A stretch of DNA of 64,000 nt, from positions 124,001 through 188,000 of the forward strand of contig NZ_MVAG01000108.1 in the NCBI RefSeq assembly GCF_002177115.1, given 5' to 3'. The notes under the pieces were generated by a model. The model was not told where the DNA came from. It saw only the letters and a program-made list of their open reading frames with translations, and did no database searches. Below are positions 15,303-24,106 of the stretch, one piece after another. Both the position numbers and the translations under genes were made by a program. The stretch is from Chryseobacterium mucoviscidosis (lineage in GTDB: Bacteria > Bacteroidota > Bacteroidia > Flavobacteriales > Weeksellaceae). Position 1 is the first letter of the stretch. Each line of letters begins with the position of its first letter.

Positions 15303-16895
15303 TTAAAAAGGAAAATCGTCGTCGTCATCAAAATCATTCATTGAAGATCCTGAAAGTTTTGAACTGTCGGGAAGATCAAATGCCGCACCCGGCTGAATTG
15401 TTGTTTTAATTTTATCAAAACCGCTTGGTTCGGGCTTTCCGAAGCTCGATGGATATCCTCCGCTCATTCCTCCGTCAAAAGCAGCCTCAATATCGCCGAA
15501 TTTCGCAAAATGTTTTAAGAAAGATAAACGCACATCGGCAGTTGCACCATTTCTGTGCTTTGCAATAATCAGCTCCGCCTGATTTTCTGTTGAGGTTTCC
15601 TGTCCTTCTTCATCGTTGTCCCAAACCGTAATTTTATAATATTCCGGTCGGAAAATGAAAGATACAATATCCGCATCCTGTTCAATTGCTCCGGATTCCC
15701 TTAGATCGGAAAGCTGAGGTCTTTTTCCCGGACGTGTTTCTACACTTCGCGAAAGCTGCGAAAGTGCAATTACCGGAACGTTCAGTTCTTTGGCGATCGC
15801 TTTTAAAGATCGTGAAATCATGGAAATTTCCTGTTCACGGTTTCCGCCTCCTTTTCCTCCGCTTCCGGCAGTCATCAGCTGAAGATAATCGACCATGATG
15901 AGCCTTACGCCATGCTGCATGACAAGTCTTCGGCATTTTGCACGGAAATCGAAAATGGAAAGTGATGGTGTTTCGTCAATATATAATGGTGCGTTTTCCA
16001 GTTCAGAAACATTAGAGAACAGTCTTTCCCACTCTTCATCATCAAGCGTTCCTTTTCGGAGTTTTTCTGATGAAATTCTTGTTTCGGAAGCAATCATCCT
16101 TGTGATAAGCTGTACCGATGCCATCTCAAGCGAAAATAAAGCCATAGGAATTTTGTGTCCCACTGCAATATTTCTTGCCATCGATAGAAGGAATGCTGTT
16201 TTTCCCATCGCAGGACGTGCTGCAATAATAATAAGATCGGAGTTTTGCCATCCTCCGGTTTCTTTATCCACATCGCGGAATCCGGAAGGAACTCCGGAAA
16301 GTCCTTCTTTGTCTTTTAAAGATTTAATAGTATCGATTGCCTGTTTTACCAGTGAATTGGCAGTATCGAATCCTTTTTTAATGGTTCCGTTTGTGATCTC
16401 GAAAAAAGACTGTTCGGCTTTATCCAGAAGTTCAAAAACGTCTGTAGATTCTTTATAGGAAGCATCAATTACGTTTGCCGAAACATTAATTAAGCTTCGA
16501 AGAATATATTTTTCAAGAATAACACGGACGTGGTATTCAATGTGGGCAGAAGAGCTTACTCCCATCGTAAGATCGATGATGTAGCTGTCTCCGCCGGCAG
16601 AACTTAATTTTCCTTCTTTTTTAAGCTCCTGAATAATCGTCATTAAATCGACAGGCTGGTTGCCTTCGTATAATTTTAAAATGGTAGAAAATATAACCTG
16701 ATGTCTCGGATCGTAGAAAACTTCAGGGGTAAGCAAATCAATGGAATGATCGAGCCCTTTTTTATCAATTAAAAAAGTACCAATCACCAATCGTTCAAAA
16801 TCCAATGCATTGGGAGGCATTTTCCCGTCTGCAATGGAGAGTTCTTTTGCAAAATTTCCGTTCGTCAAAGAAGATAATGTTTCTTTCTGCGCCAT
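15303..16895 (-). CDS. dnaB: Replicative DNA helicase
   Basis: This 530-residue protein has the DnaB layout: an N-terminal DnaG-interacting helical domain (about 20-125) opening with PPNALDFERLVIGTFL, a linker, then the RecA-like motor with Walker A ARPAMGKTAFL (about 228-238), SLEMASVQL, Walker B LIMVDYLQLM and the arginine-finger region RHRNG-like KHRNGATADVRLSF. The C-terminal tail is acidic (DDDDDFPF), similar to the tails that bind partner proteins in other replication proteins. No intein is present. A promoter box lies 17 bases upstream of the ATG and rnhA follows. Confidence 0.97.
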   Translation of the reverse strand: MAQKETLSSLTNGNFAKELSIADGKMPPNALDFERLVIGTFLIDKKGLDHSIDLLTPEVFYDPRHQVIFSTILKLYEGNQPVDLMTIIQELKKEGKLSSAGGDSYIIDLTMGVSSSAHIEYHVRVILEKYILRSLINVSANVIDASYKESTDVFELLDKAEQSFFEITNGTIKKGFDTANSLVKQAIDTIKSLKDKEGLSGVPSGFRDVDKETGGWQNSDLIIIAARPAMGKTAFLLSMARNIAVGHKIPMALFSLEMASVQLITRMIASETRISSEKLRKGTLDDEEWERLFSNVSELENAPLYIDETPSLSIFDFRAKCRRLVMQHGVRLIMVDYLQLMTAGSGGKGGGNREQEISMISRSLKAIAKELNVPVIALSQLSRSVETRPGKRPQLSDLRESGAIEQDADIVSFIFRPEYYKITVWDNDEEGQETSTENQAELIIAKHRNGATADVRLSFLKHFAKFGDIEAAFDGGMSGGYPSSFGKPEPSGFDKIKTTIQPGAAFDLPDSSKLSGSSMNDFDDDDDFPF

Positions 16896-16912
16896 AATAG
16901 TGCAAAGATAGT

Positions 16913-16920
16913 TTTTTTGA
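16913..16920 (-). promoter_or_regulatory. Candidate -7 box (TATCTTTG) for dnaB-rnhA
   Basis: The TAnnTTTG match lies 17 bases before the dnaB ATG, giving a short but ordinary leader. Confidence 0.55.
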
Positions 16921-17006
16921 AAAGCAAATGAAACGGAGTAACTAACAAAAAATTGTGGATAACTTTTGAAACCGTTATTCAGAAAGGCTTTGCAGAGAGA
17001 ATAAAA

Positions 17007-17032
17007 AAATCACCCCAAAAATGAGGTGATTT
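17007..17032 (-). terminator. Terminator after the second T9SS type B gene
   Basis: The 8-bp stem (17007-17014 with 17025-17032) is followed on the minus strand by a T-run; it lies just past the stop at 17059 and upstream of dnaB. Confidence 0.75.
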
Positions 17033-17058
17033 AATATTTTGAAAATCAGATTAAATGA

Positions 17059-19404
17059 TTACTGGATATTTTTTACCAATATCCAACCGCTGTATTTCGT
17101 TTGTGTATTATCCTTATCATTTTCTGTCCACGTTATCGTGTACCAATACGTTCCCGTAACGATTTTCTTGCCACCGGAAGTTCCGTCCCATGTGTAATTT
17201 CTGATCTTGTCTGCTTTATAAATCATGTTTCCGTATCGGTCGAAAACCGTGAAAACCAAATCTTTTTTATATGCTAAAGCAGAATAATCGATATAATCGT
17301 TTTTGTTATCTCCGTTTGGCGTAATGGCATTCAGAAGATTCGGAACCGTTACCTGAACACTGATCGGGCTACAGTTATAAGCATCTTTTACGTACGCTTT
17401 ATTTTCACCTCTCGGAAGACCTGTGAAAACATTGGAATCCTGCCAGTTTACTCCGTCGATAGAATATTTATAAGGCGCTTTTCCTCCTGTTGCATTAATT
17501 GTAAATGAATCATTGTTGATGTCTATACTTGTAATTACAGGCTGTACTGAAGCGGTAACCTTCACCTGCTGTAATGTCCAGCATTTTCCTGTTTTCAGTT
17601 TTACCGTGTAGATTCCTGCAGAAACATTGGATATCGACTGAGTGGTTGCTCCGGTGCTCCATTCATAGGCATCAAAACCAGGTCCTGCGTCTAACGTTGT
17701 TTTATCTTCAATACAGATGATCTTGTCTTTAAGAACAGATGATTTAACAGGAGGTAAAACTTTCAGGTTGATTTTTGCAATGGCATAACAGTTTTCTATG
17801 CTGATTACTTTTACATAAACTACGGCTGTTGTTGAAATATATGTTGTAGGATTTAAAATTTCATTAATTCCTGCAATAGCATCTGCCTGAGTTTTGTAAT
17901 ATCTCTTGGTGTGTCCTGTCTGTGTCGTTACACTTGGTACAGTTAAATTAAATGAAGCAGTCGTTACATTAGATTCAATGTAGCATTCTTCAATGGAAGC
18001 ATCATTTACCGTTACTACCGGATTAAACTGTAAACTAATCTGGTTGTAACCTGTGCATCCCTGAGGATTTCTCACTCTTACATATACTGTTTTCGGAGCT
18101 GCAGAAGTGTAGGCTGCAGGATTTGTAATTTCATTGGTTCCTGCATTAAGATCTGCTAAAGTAGGGTAGTATTTTTTTGTAACGTTTGTAGAGGTAGGAT
18201 AAACATCAGGAGCCGTAAGATCGAAAATACCTGTTCCTGCATTGTTGTTGTTACAAGCTTTTACAGTAGCCGGAACTACAGCAAGTGCTGGTAAGAACTG
18301 CAAAGTTATTTCTGCATTTGCAGTACATCCTTCATTGGTTGTAATTTTTACAAAGACAGTTTTAGGAGCCTGAGATGCATAAGAAGACGGAGTTGTTATT
18401 TCATTGGTTCCTGCCGTAAGATCTGCCATTGTAGGATAGTATTTTTTCACAACATTGGTCGGTCCGTATACGTTTGCGGAATTTAAATCGAAATAACCGA
18501 TTCCTGTATTATCATAATTACAAGAAGTAATCGTAGCATTATTTACAACAATATTACCTGATCTGAATTTGAATTTTCCAACCTGGAAACATCCGTTTAT
18601 AGGGTTCGTCGGGTTATTTGGATCTACATATTTAAGTCTGTAATAATAAATTGTGGTAGCATTTACCATGATCGGCGTTGTAATAGGTGCCGTTCCTGTA
18701 ATAGCATCATTACTTGTTAAATGATAAGTTACCGTGAAGTTTGGATTACCATTGATAATTCCTGTAGACAATGTGCTGAAATCAAACATGGTTGGTAAAG
18801 CACATTTTAAAATTTCATTAGGATCTGCAGGGTTTGCAGCAGGTGTTCCCGGCGTAATGAACGGATTTGGCGTTAAAGCAGGATTGTTGAATGCAGAAGT
18901 TAAAGATGCAGTTCCTCCCCACGTTAAAGAAAATCCATACGGATTACTCGGAATATAGTTATCAATTAAAAGATAATAAGTTTCTCCGGCAGTTACATTC
19001 AGCGGAGTTTCCCACTGGCTTCCTGTTATTGTTGAACTTAGACCTGTGGGACCACTGGTTCCGGAAAAGTTACATTTAATAGCATTTCCAAAATCCCATG
19101 TCGCACAATTGATGTTGGGGCCGTAAACCGCAAAATCATAGTCATAATGCGTTACTCCCGGAACGGTATTTGGGGTAATGGTGAATTCTATTGTTCCTGT
19201 GGTTGCTGCTGTAAATACATACCATACAGAATAGTGCTCATCTGCAAGACAGCTTCCTGAAGTAGCTTCCTGAACGGTTCCTGAACTACTTGGATTATAA
19301 GAAATGTCTGAATTTCCACAAACCGGAATTGCCGAAATACAATCTGATTGCGAGAAAACCATTTGCGACAAAAATAAAATAGTCAGCAGTAATAATTTCT
19401 TCAT
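17059..19404 (-). CDS. Secreted protein: pre-peptidase-like domain, Ig-like repeats, T9SS type B sorting domain
   Basis: This 781-residue protein has a signal peptide (1-18, cut after FSQ) and an N-terminal domain (about 19-170) with SDCISAIPVCGNSDISY, EHYSVWYVF, YDFAVYGP and GETYYLLIDNY, which resembles a pre-peptidase C-terminal / jellyroll module. A divergent module and three about 75-residue repeats (KKYYPT, AGTNEIT.P, VKITTNEGC) follow, then the DKIICIEDKTTLDAG module and a type B T9SS CTD that starts NAITPNGDNKNDYIDY and ends WILVKNIQ. The N-terminal domain is shared with the gene at 19489 and the C-terminal third with the gene at 12379, so it looks like a chimera of the two. A terminator separates it from the upstream gene. 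Confidence 0.88.
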   Translation of the reverse strand: MKKLLLLTILFLSQMVFSQSDCISAIPVCGNSDISYNPSSSGTVQEATSGSCLADEHYSVWYVFTAATTGTIEFTITPNTVPGVTHYDYDFAVYGPNINCATWDFGNAIKCNFSGTSGPTGLSSTITGSQWETPLNVTAGETYYLLIDNYIPSNPYGFSLTWGGTASLTSAFNNPALTPNPFITPGTPAANPADPNEILKCALPTMFDFSTLSTGIINGNPNFTVTYHLTSNDAITGTAPITTPIMVNATTIYYYRLKYVDPNNPTNPINGCFQVGKFKFRSGNIVVNNATITSCNYDNTGIGYFDLNSANVYGPTNVVKKYYPTMADLTAGTNEITTPSSYASQAPKTVFVKITTNEGCTANAEITLQFLPALAVVPATVKACNNNNAGTGIFDLTAPDVYPTSTNVTKKYYPTLADLNAGTNEITNPAAYTSAAPKTVYVRVRNPQGCTGYNQISLQFNPVVTVNDASIEECYIESNVTTASFNLTVPSVTTQTGHTKRYYKTQADAIAGINEILNPTTYISTTAVVYVKVISIENCYAIAKINLKVLPPVKSSVLKDKIICIEDKTTLDAGPGFDAYEWSTGATTQSISNVSAGIYTVKLKTGKCWTLQQVKVTASVQPVITSIDINNDSFTINATGGKAPYKYSIDGVNWQDSNVFTGLPRGENKAYVKDAYNCSPISVQVTVPNLLNAITPNGDNKNDYIDYSALAYKKDLVFTVFDRYGNMIYKADKIRNYTWDGTSGGKKIVTGTYWYTITWTENDKDNTQTKYSGWILVKNIQ

Positions 19405-19443
19405 TAGAAAGATTTTAAAAATATATTAGACTTTATGATGTGA

Positions 19444-19472
19444 AAAAAACCGCTTTTTCCAAGCGGTTTTTT
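19444..19472 (-). terminator. Terminator between the two adjacent T9SS type B genes
   Basis: A perfect 12-bp stem (19444-19455 with 19461-19472) with a five-base loop is flanked by A and T runs. Confidence 0.85.
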
Positions 19473-19488
19473 ATTTAATTTATGGTGT

Positions 19489-21579
19489 TTATTCTCTGTT
19501 TTTAACCATCACCCATCCTGAGAATTTGAATGGTGTATTTTTCTTGTCATTCTCTTTCCATTCTACGGTATACCAATAAGTTCCGGTAGGTATTTTTTTA
19601 CCATTGGTAGTTCCGTCCCATTTGTATCCGTTGGATTTATCAGCCTGGCCAACTTTTACTCCGTATCTGTCGAAAATGCTTAGAACAAGACCTTGTTTTC
19701 CTGCTAAAGCAGAGTAGTCGATCACATCATTTACACCGTCTCCGTTTGGAGTAATCACATTGATTAGGTTTGGAACAACCACAGTTACCGTAAGAGGATC
19801 ACAGTCGTAACCATCTTTCACATAAACGGTATTGTCTCCTCTGGCAACATTTTCAAAAACGTTTGAATCCTGCCATTTAATTCCGTCTAAAGAATATTTG
19901 TAAGGAGCAGTTCCTCCGATTACGTTTACAGTTATTGTATTGTTTGTAATATCGATGCTGGAAATTACCGGCTGTTCGGAAGGATAAACTTTTACAGTCT
20001 GTTTTGTAACGCAGTTTCCTGTTTTAAGCTCAACCCAGTAAGTTCCTACGGTTACATTGTTGATTGCCTGTGTTGTAGCTCCTGTACTCCATTTGTACGC
20101 GGTAAATCCAGGTCCTGCATCTAAAGTTGTCTTATCTTCCATACAGATAATCTTATCTTCAAGTACGCTTGAATAAACCGGCGGAAGAACAATTAAAGTT
20201 ACTTTTGCTACTGCATAGCATCCGTTTCCGTTGGTTACTTTAATGTATGCTACACCGTTCGGAGCAGTATAGGTACTAGGATTTAGGATCGCATTCGTTC
20301 CGTTGATAGCATCCGTAAGCGACGGATAATATGTTTTTGTTCCTGCCTGAGTAGTTACAGGAGCCAAAGTAAGATCAAAAGTTGCCATTGCAGGATTAGT
20401 GTCAAGATAACAAGATCTTAACGTTGCATCTGTTACCACAACAACAGGGAAGAAGTTTAAAGTGATTTTTGCAATATCAGAACATCCTAAGTTGGTTGTA
20501 ATTTTTGCATATACATCTCCTGTAGACGATGTGTAAGCTGCCGGATTCAAAATTTCATTGGTTCCGTTATTAGCGTCTGCAAGTGTTGGATAATACTTTA
20601 TAACGTAAGTATAATTCGGGTTAGGTGTGTATAAGGTTGTTGAGGTAAGATTATACACGGCAACCCCGTTATTATTGTTGTTACACGCCGTTAAACTGGC
20701 ATTAGTTGCTTTAAAGGTAACATCCTTAAATTTAAATGCATTTACGTTGAAACATTTATTCGTTGGGTTATTAGGATTCGTTGGATCCAGATAACGAATT
20801 GTATAATAATAGGTACTGGTTGTATTTATAACAATTGGAGAAGTAATAGCATTGGTATCCGCTAAAGCATCATTGGATGTTCTGTAATATTTTACATAGA
20901 AGTTAGGGTTGCCATTAACAATATTGGCACTGTTTGTCTGGAAATTGTAAGGAGCCGAAATGTCGCAAACTTCGATGATTCTAGGATCTGAAGCAGTTGC
21001 TCCCGGAATTCCGATAGGATTGAACGGGTTAGGCTGAATCGCAGGATCGTTGAATGGTGAAGTTAACGTTGCCGTTCCTCCCCAGGTTAATGAAAATGCC
21101 ATTGCAGCGTTTGCTCCGGACCAGTTATCCACAATAAGATAATAGGTTTCTCCCGGAAGAACATTCAGCGCAGGACTCCATGCTCCTGAATTTGCAGTAA
21201 GACCTGTCTGTAATCCGGTCTGGTTAGGAAAAGCCTGTGCACCTGCATAATTACAACGAATAGGAGCACCTTTTGTACCGCAGGTTTTATTTGGTCCGTA
21301 TACAGCAAAATCATAATCCGCAGTATAAGGAGCCTGTGGAGAAATCGTAAATGTTAACGTTCCGGCTGTTGCAACGGTAAACTCATACCAAACCGAATAG
21401 TGCTCGTTTGCACTTAAACAGCTTCCGTTGGCATTTACCTGATCATCCACACTTCCGGGACCCGTAGGAAAATAAGAAATATCTGAGTTTCCACATACTC
21501 TTATTGCAGAAGCACAGTCTGATTGTGCAAAGAAGAATTGTGAAAAGATTAACAGTAATATAAGGTAGATTTTTTTCAT
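19489..21579 (-). CDS. Secreted protein: pre-peptidase-like domain, Ig-like repeats, T9SS type B sorting domain
   Basis: This 696-residue protein has a signal peptide (1-18, FAQ), an N-terminal domain (about 19-180) like that of the neighbour at 17059 (SDCASAIRVCGNSDISY, EHYSVWYEF, YDFAVYGP, GETYYLIVDNW), a divergent module, two about 75-residue repeats (IKYYPT, NGTNEILNP), the DKIICMEDKTTLDAG module and a type B T9SS CTD (NVITPNGDGVNDVIDY to GWVMVKN). Its CTD differs more from the other two than they do from each other. It follows the TPR gene by 30 bases on the same strand and may be co-transcribed with it. A surface or secreted structural or adhesive role is inferred. Confidence 0.88.
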   Translation of the reverse strand: MKKIYLILLLIFSQFFFAQSDCASAIRVCGNSDISYFPTGPGSVDDQVNANGSCLSANEHYSVWYEFTVATAGTLTFTISPQAPYTADYDFAVYGPNKTCGTKGAPIRCNYAGAQAFPNQTGLQTGLTANSGAWSPALNVLPGETYYLIVDNWSGANAAMAFSLTWGGTATLTSPFNDPAIQPNPFNPIGIPGATASDPRIIEVCDISAPYNFQTNSANIVNGNPNFYVKYYRTSNDALADTNAITSPIVINTTSTYYYTIRYLDPTNPNNPTNKCFNVNAFKFKDVTFKATNASLTACNNNNNGVAVYNLTSTTLYTPNPNYTYVIKYYPTLADANNGTNEILNPAAYTSSTGDVYAKITTNLGCSDIAKITLNFFPVVVVTDATLRSCYLDTNPAMATFDLTLAPVTTQAGTKTYYPSLTDAINGTNAILNPSTYTAPNGVAYIKVTNGNGCYAVAKVTLIVLPPVYSSVLEDKIICMEDKTTLDAGPGFTAYKWSTGATTQAINNVTVGTYWVELKTGNCVTKQTVKVYPSEQPVISSIDITNNTITVNVIGGTAPYKYSLDGIKWQDSNVFENVARGDNTVYVKDGYDCDPLTVTVVVPNLINVITPNGDGVNDVIDYSALAGKQGLVLSIFDRYGVKVGQADKSNGYKWDGTTNGKKIPTGTYWYTVEWKENDKKNTPFKFSGWVMVKNRE

Positions 21580-21609
21580 AATAGTCGAATTTATCTTGAT
21601 TATGACAGA

Positions 21610-22254
21610 TTATTTAAGGGTAGAAAGATAGTAGTTAACATCATCTCTTCCCCAATTTGGATCCAGACTGGATTTCTTACTATACGTTTTAAATTTAGCC
21701 AATGCTGAATTGAAATACGTTTTTGCCGTTTCTTTATCAGAATTCAAGGCAATCTCACCTTTTATAATATCAATTCTGGGATTGTTTTTATCATCAGAAG
21801 CTGCTTTTGCAAGATATTCATTAGCTTTTGATAAATTGGCAGCACTGTCCGCCGGATTAGTTGATGATTTAAGTAAATATATCTGAGCTAAAAGAATATT
21901 GGCTTCCGCATTATTAGGATTTTTTACAAATACGCCTGCAAGATATTTTTCTGCCAATCCTGAAGTTTCTTCAATATTTTGAGCAGTACCTTGTCTTTTA
22001 GCACTGATTTCCGCTCTTACCAATGATAAAGCAGTGTAATAATAGGCTCTCCAGTCTTCTTTTTTTGTTTCTGTTCCTCTGGAAAGGGTATTTACATATT
22101 TCATGAAATAATCCTTAGACTGCTGAAAGTCTTCGGATTTTTTGGCAGACTCCAATTTTGCAATCTGAGTCTCCAGTCCTTTCTCAGCGGAGGTTTGTGC
22201 AAAGCTGTAAGAAGCCACCACCATAGAAAGGAGAATAGATAGTTTTTTTACCAT
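21610..22254 (-). CDS. Secreted TPR-like protein
   Basis: This 214-residue protein has a signal peptide (about 1-19, SYSFAQ) and then an all-helical region with TPR-like pairs: EDWRAYYYTALSLVRAEI, NNAEANILLAQIYLL and NPRIDIIKGEIAL. TPR repeats mediate protein contacts; no partner can be named. It lies 30 bases upstream of a T9SS type B gene, which makes a periplasmic link to that product possible but unproven. A promoter box (22275-22282) lies 20 bases before the ATG. Confidence 0.8.
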   Translation of the reverse strand: MVKKLSILLSMVVASYSFAQTSAEKGLETQIAKLESAKKSEDFQQSKDYFMKYVNTLSRGTETKKEDWRAYYYTALSLVRAEISAKRQGTAQNIEETSGLAEKYLAGVFVKNPNNAEANILLAQIYLLKSSTNPADSAANLSKANEYLAKAASDDKNNPRIDIIKGEIALNSDKETAKTYFNSALAKFKTYSKKSSLDPNWGRDDVNYYLSTLK

Positions 22255-22274
22255 AATAGAAAATATTTTATAGA

Positions 22275-22282
22275 CAAATATA
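22275..22282 (-). promoter_or_regulatory. Candidate -7 box (TATATTTG) for the TPR gene
   Basis: The TAnnTTTG match lies 20 bases before the ATG at 22254, with an AT-rich leader. Confidence 0.55.
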
Positions 22283-22344
22283 AAAAATTATTAACTTTAA
22301 TTTGAAGTTTTTAAGATTTATTTAATAAAAACGTGTATATTGCC

Positions 22345-23580
22345 CTAATATTGCATTTTTCTCAATTTTGGATTAGTCGCCCCCACAATAAGTGCAATAA
22401 GCACCGTCATGGTTCCTCCGAAAACTACTGAACGTACAACTCCCAGTAATTTTGCAGATAATCCGCTCTCAAACTGTCCCATTTCGTTGCTCGACATAAT
22501 GAAGATGGAATTTACGCTCAGTACCCTTCCTCTGATGTTGTCCGGCGTTTTTAGCTGAACAATCGTTCCTCTGATCACTACCGAAATCCCATCCAGCATT
22601 CCGCTCATCACAAGGAAAAGGAATGAAAGCCAATATAAGTTTGAAAGCCCGAAGCCGATAATACAAAGCCCAAAACCTGTAACCACACCAAGTAAAATCT
22701 TACCCTGATTTTTTCTTAACGGAATAACCGATAAAATGGTGATGATGCACATTGATCCAATATCAGATGCGGCATTCAGTAACCCGAATCCTTCCGCTCC
22801 TACCTTCAGAATATCTGTTGCATAAACCGGAATCATGGCAACAGCACCTCCGAAAAGAACGGCAAACATATCCAAACACAGCGCTCCGAGAATTTCTTTT
22901 GTTTTAAAAATGTAAGAAATTCCTTCCCGCATACTATCCATAACGTTAATATTCTCTTTTTTGTATTCGGAATGTTGTTTTTTTAACTGAAAAAAGAATA
23001 ATGAAGCCAAAAAGATTAACGAAATGATAACAACAAGCGTCCACTTTACACCAAAATAACCGATCAGAAAACCTCCGACCGCATGTCCGCAAACCGAAGA
23101 GATGAGAAATGTTGCCTGATTTAAAGTAACGGCATTCGGAAGATTTTCTTTTTTTACGATTTTAGGAATCATCACCGGAATAATCGGACCGATAAAGGCT
23201 CTTGCAATACCTGTAAAAAAAATAACTCCATAAATGAAGTACGTGATTTCATGTCCCGAAAAATGCATTTTAACATTGAAAAAAGCAGGAATCAGCAAAA
23301 GGCTTATTAAAAAAATATAAACGTAGTTGCAGATCAGGAGCAGGCGTTTTTTTTCATTCATATCAATAACGTGACCGGCATACAAAGCGCAGCTTACCGC
23401 GGGAATTACTTCCGAAAGTCCGATTAAACCAATTGAAAAAGGATCTTTTGTTAATTGATACACCCACCATCCGAGTAAAGTAGCGAGCATTCTGAAAGCC
23501 AAAACGATAAAAAATCTTCCGGTAAGAAGGTTTCTGAATTCGACATTTTTCAATGTCTGTAGCGGGGTAAATGAAATCAT
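22345..23580 (-). CDS. Major facilitator superfamily transporter
   Basis: This 411-residue protein has about 12 hydrophobic helices in two halves, with a central cytoplasmic loop (KKQHSEYKKENINV, about residues 200-213), and resembles the MFS_3 / enterobactin-exporter (EntS-like) type: FRNLLTGRFFIVLAFRM at the start and a GH-V-D-MNEKKR loop between helices 2 and 3. The substrate cannot be read from sequence. The first residues are consistent with a leaderless start: a TATTTTTG box ends four bases before the ATG and lies partly inside the terminator of the preceding gene. Confidence 0.88.
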   Translation of the reverse strand: MISFTPLQTLKNVEFRNLLTGRFFIVLAFRMLATLLGWWVYQLTKDPFSIGLIGLSEVIPAVSCALYAGHVIDMNEKKRLLLICNYVYIFLISLLLIPAFFNVKMHFSGHEITYFIYGVIFFTGIARAFIGPIIPVMIPKIVKKENLPNAVTLNQATFLISSVCGHAVGGFLIGYFGVKWTLVVIISLIFLASLFFFQLKKQHSEYKKENINVMDSMREGISYIFKTKEILGALCLDMFAVLFGGAVAMIPVYATDILKVGAEGFGLLNAASDIGSMCIITILSVIPLRKNQGKILLGVVTGFGLCIIGFGLSNLYWLSFLFLVMSGMLDGISVVIRGTIVQLKTPDNIRGRVLSVNSIFIMSSNEMGQFESGLSAKLLGVVRSVVFGGTMTVLIALIVGATNPKLRKMQY

Positions 23581-23584
23581 CCGA

Positions 23585-23592
23585 CAAAAATA
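23585..23592 (-). promoter_or_regulatory. Candidate -7 box (TATTTTTG), leaderless spacing, inside a terminator
   Basis: The TAnnTTTG match ends four bases before the MFS ATG (23580) and shares four bases with the terminator stem at 23589-23618. Confidence 0.5.
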
Positions 23593-23618
23593 GCCTCAAA
23601 TATTAACTTGAGGCTATT
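23589..23618 (-). terminator. Terminator after the small lipoprotein gene
   Basis: A perfect 11-bp stem (23589-23599 with 23608-23618) with an eight-base loop is followed on the minus strand by T-rich sequence that also serves as the next gene's promoter box. Confidence 0.85.
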
Positions 23619-23674
23619 GTTATCGTCATTTTTTAAATGAAAAATTAAATGAGACTTAAAAGATAAAATCTATT

Positions 23675-24037
23675 TTAGTCTGCTCTTGAAGCACTGAACA
23701 CCAAAGCGGCAACTCCCGCAGCTCCGATAATGGTGGCTCCGGTTGTAATTCTTGCTTTTCTGCTGTCTCTCACGGCTGCAACATTAGCTTTAGGAATGGT
23801 TACTACTGTACTGTCTTTCTTTCCTTTCGTTCCGATAAGATTATCTCCTTCCACGTTACGGAATAACATTTTTTGATTTTTGGAACCATCTCTCATCATT
23901 ACAGTATACACTTTTCCTGCCTCCAGATTAGAATAATCATTTTTAGCAGTATCCATACTATATTTTGTGGTTGCACAAGATGAAATTACAAATAACGACG
24001 TCAATAAAGATGATTTTAAAAGTACAGATGCTTTCAT
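23675..24037 (-). CDS. Small lipoprotein of unknown function
   Basis: This 120-residue protein has a lipoprotein signal with lipobox VISSC (Cys21), a polar domain (SNLEAGKVYTVMMRDGSK ... VVTIPKANVAAVRDS) resembling a small beta-barrel, and a C-terminal glycine/alanine-rich hydrophobic stretch (GATIIGAAGVAALVFS, about 102-117), which may be a membrane hairpin. Many Bacteroidetes lipoproteins of this layout have no known role. It has its own promoter box (24056-24063) and terminator, so it is probably a single-gene unit. Confidence 0.78.
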   Translation of the reverse strand: MKASVLLKSSLLTSLFVISSCATTKYSMDTAKNDYSNLEAGKVYTVMMRDGSKNQKMLFRNVEGDNLIGTKGKKDSTVVTIPKANVAAVRDSRKARITTGATIIGAAGVAALVFSASRAD

Positions 24038-24055
24038 TATTATTTTTTAGTTTTC

Positions 24056-24063
24056 CAAATTTA
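24056..24063 (-). promoter_or_regulatory. Candidate -7 box (TAAATTTG) for the small lipoprotein gene
   Basis: The TAnnTTTG match lies 18 bases before the ATG at 24037. Confidence 0.5.
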
Positions 24064-24106
24064 TAATTTTTTTCGAATATACGTTTCCGGAATCAAAAAA
24101 ATGTGC

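Noticed and set aside
15686..16458. ORFs antisense to dnaB
   Set aside because: Shadow frames of a fully recognised helicase gene.
12379..21579. Repeats in the T9SS genes as a CRISPR or tandem DNA array
   Set aside because: They are about 225-bp protein-coding modules in frame, not short spaced repeats.
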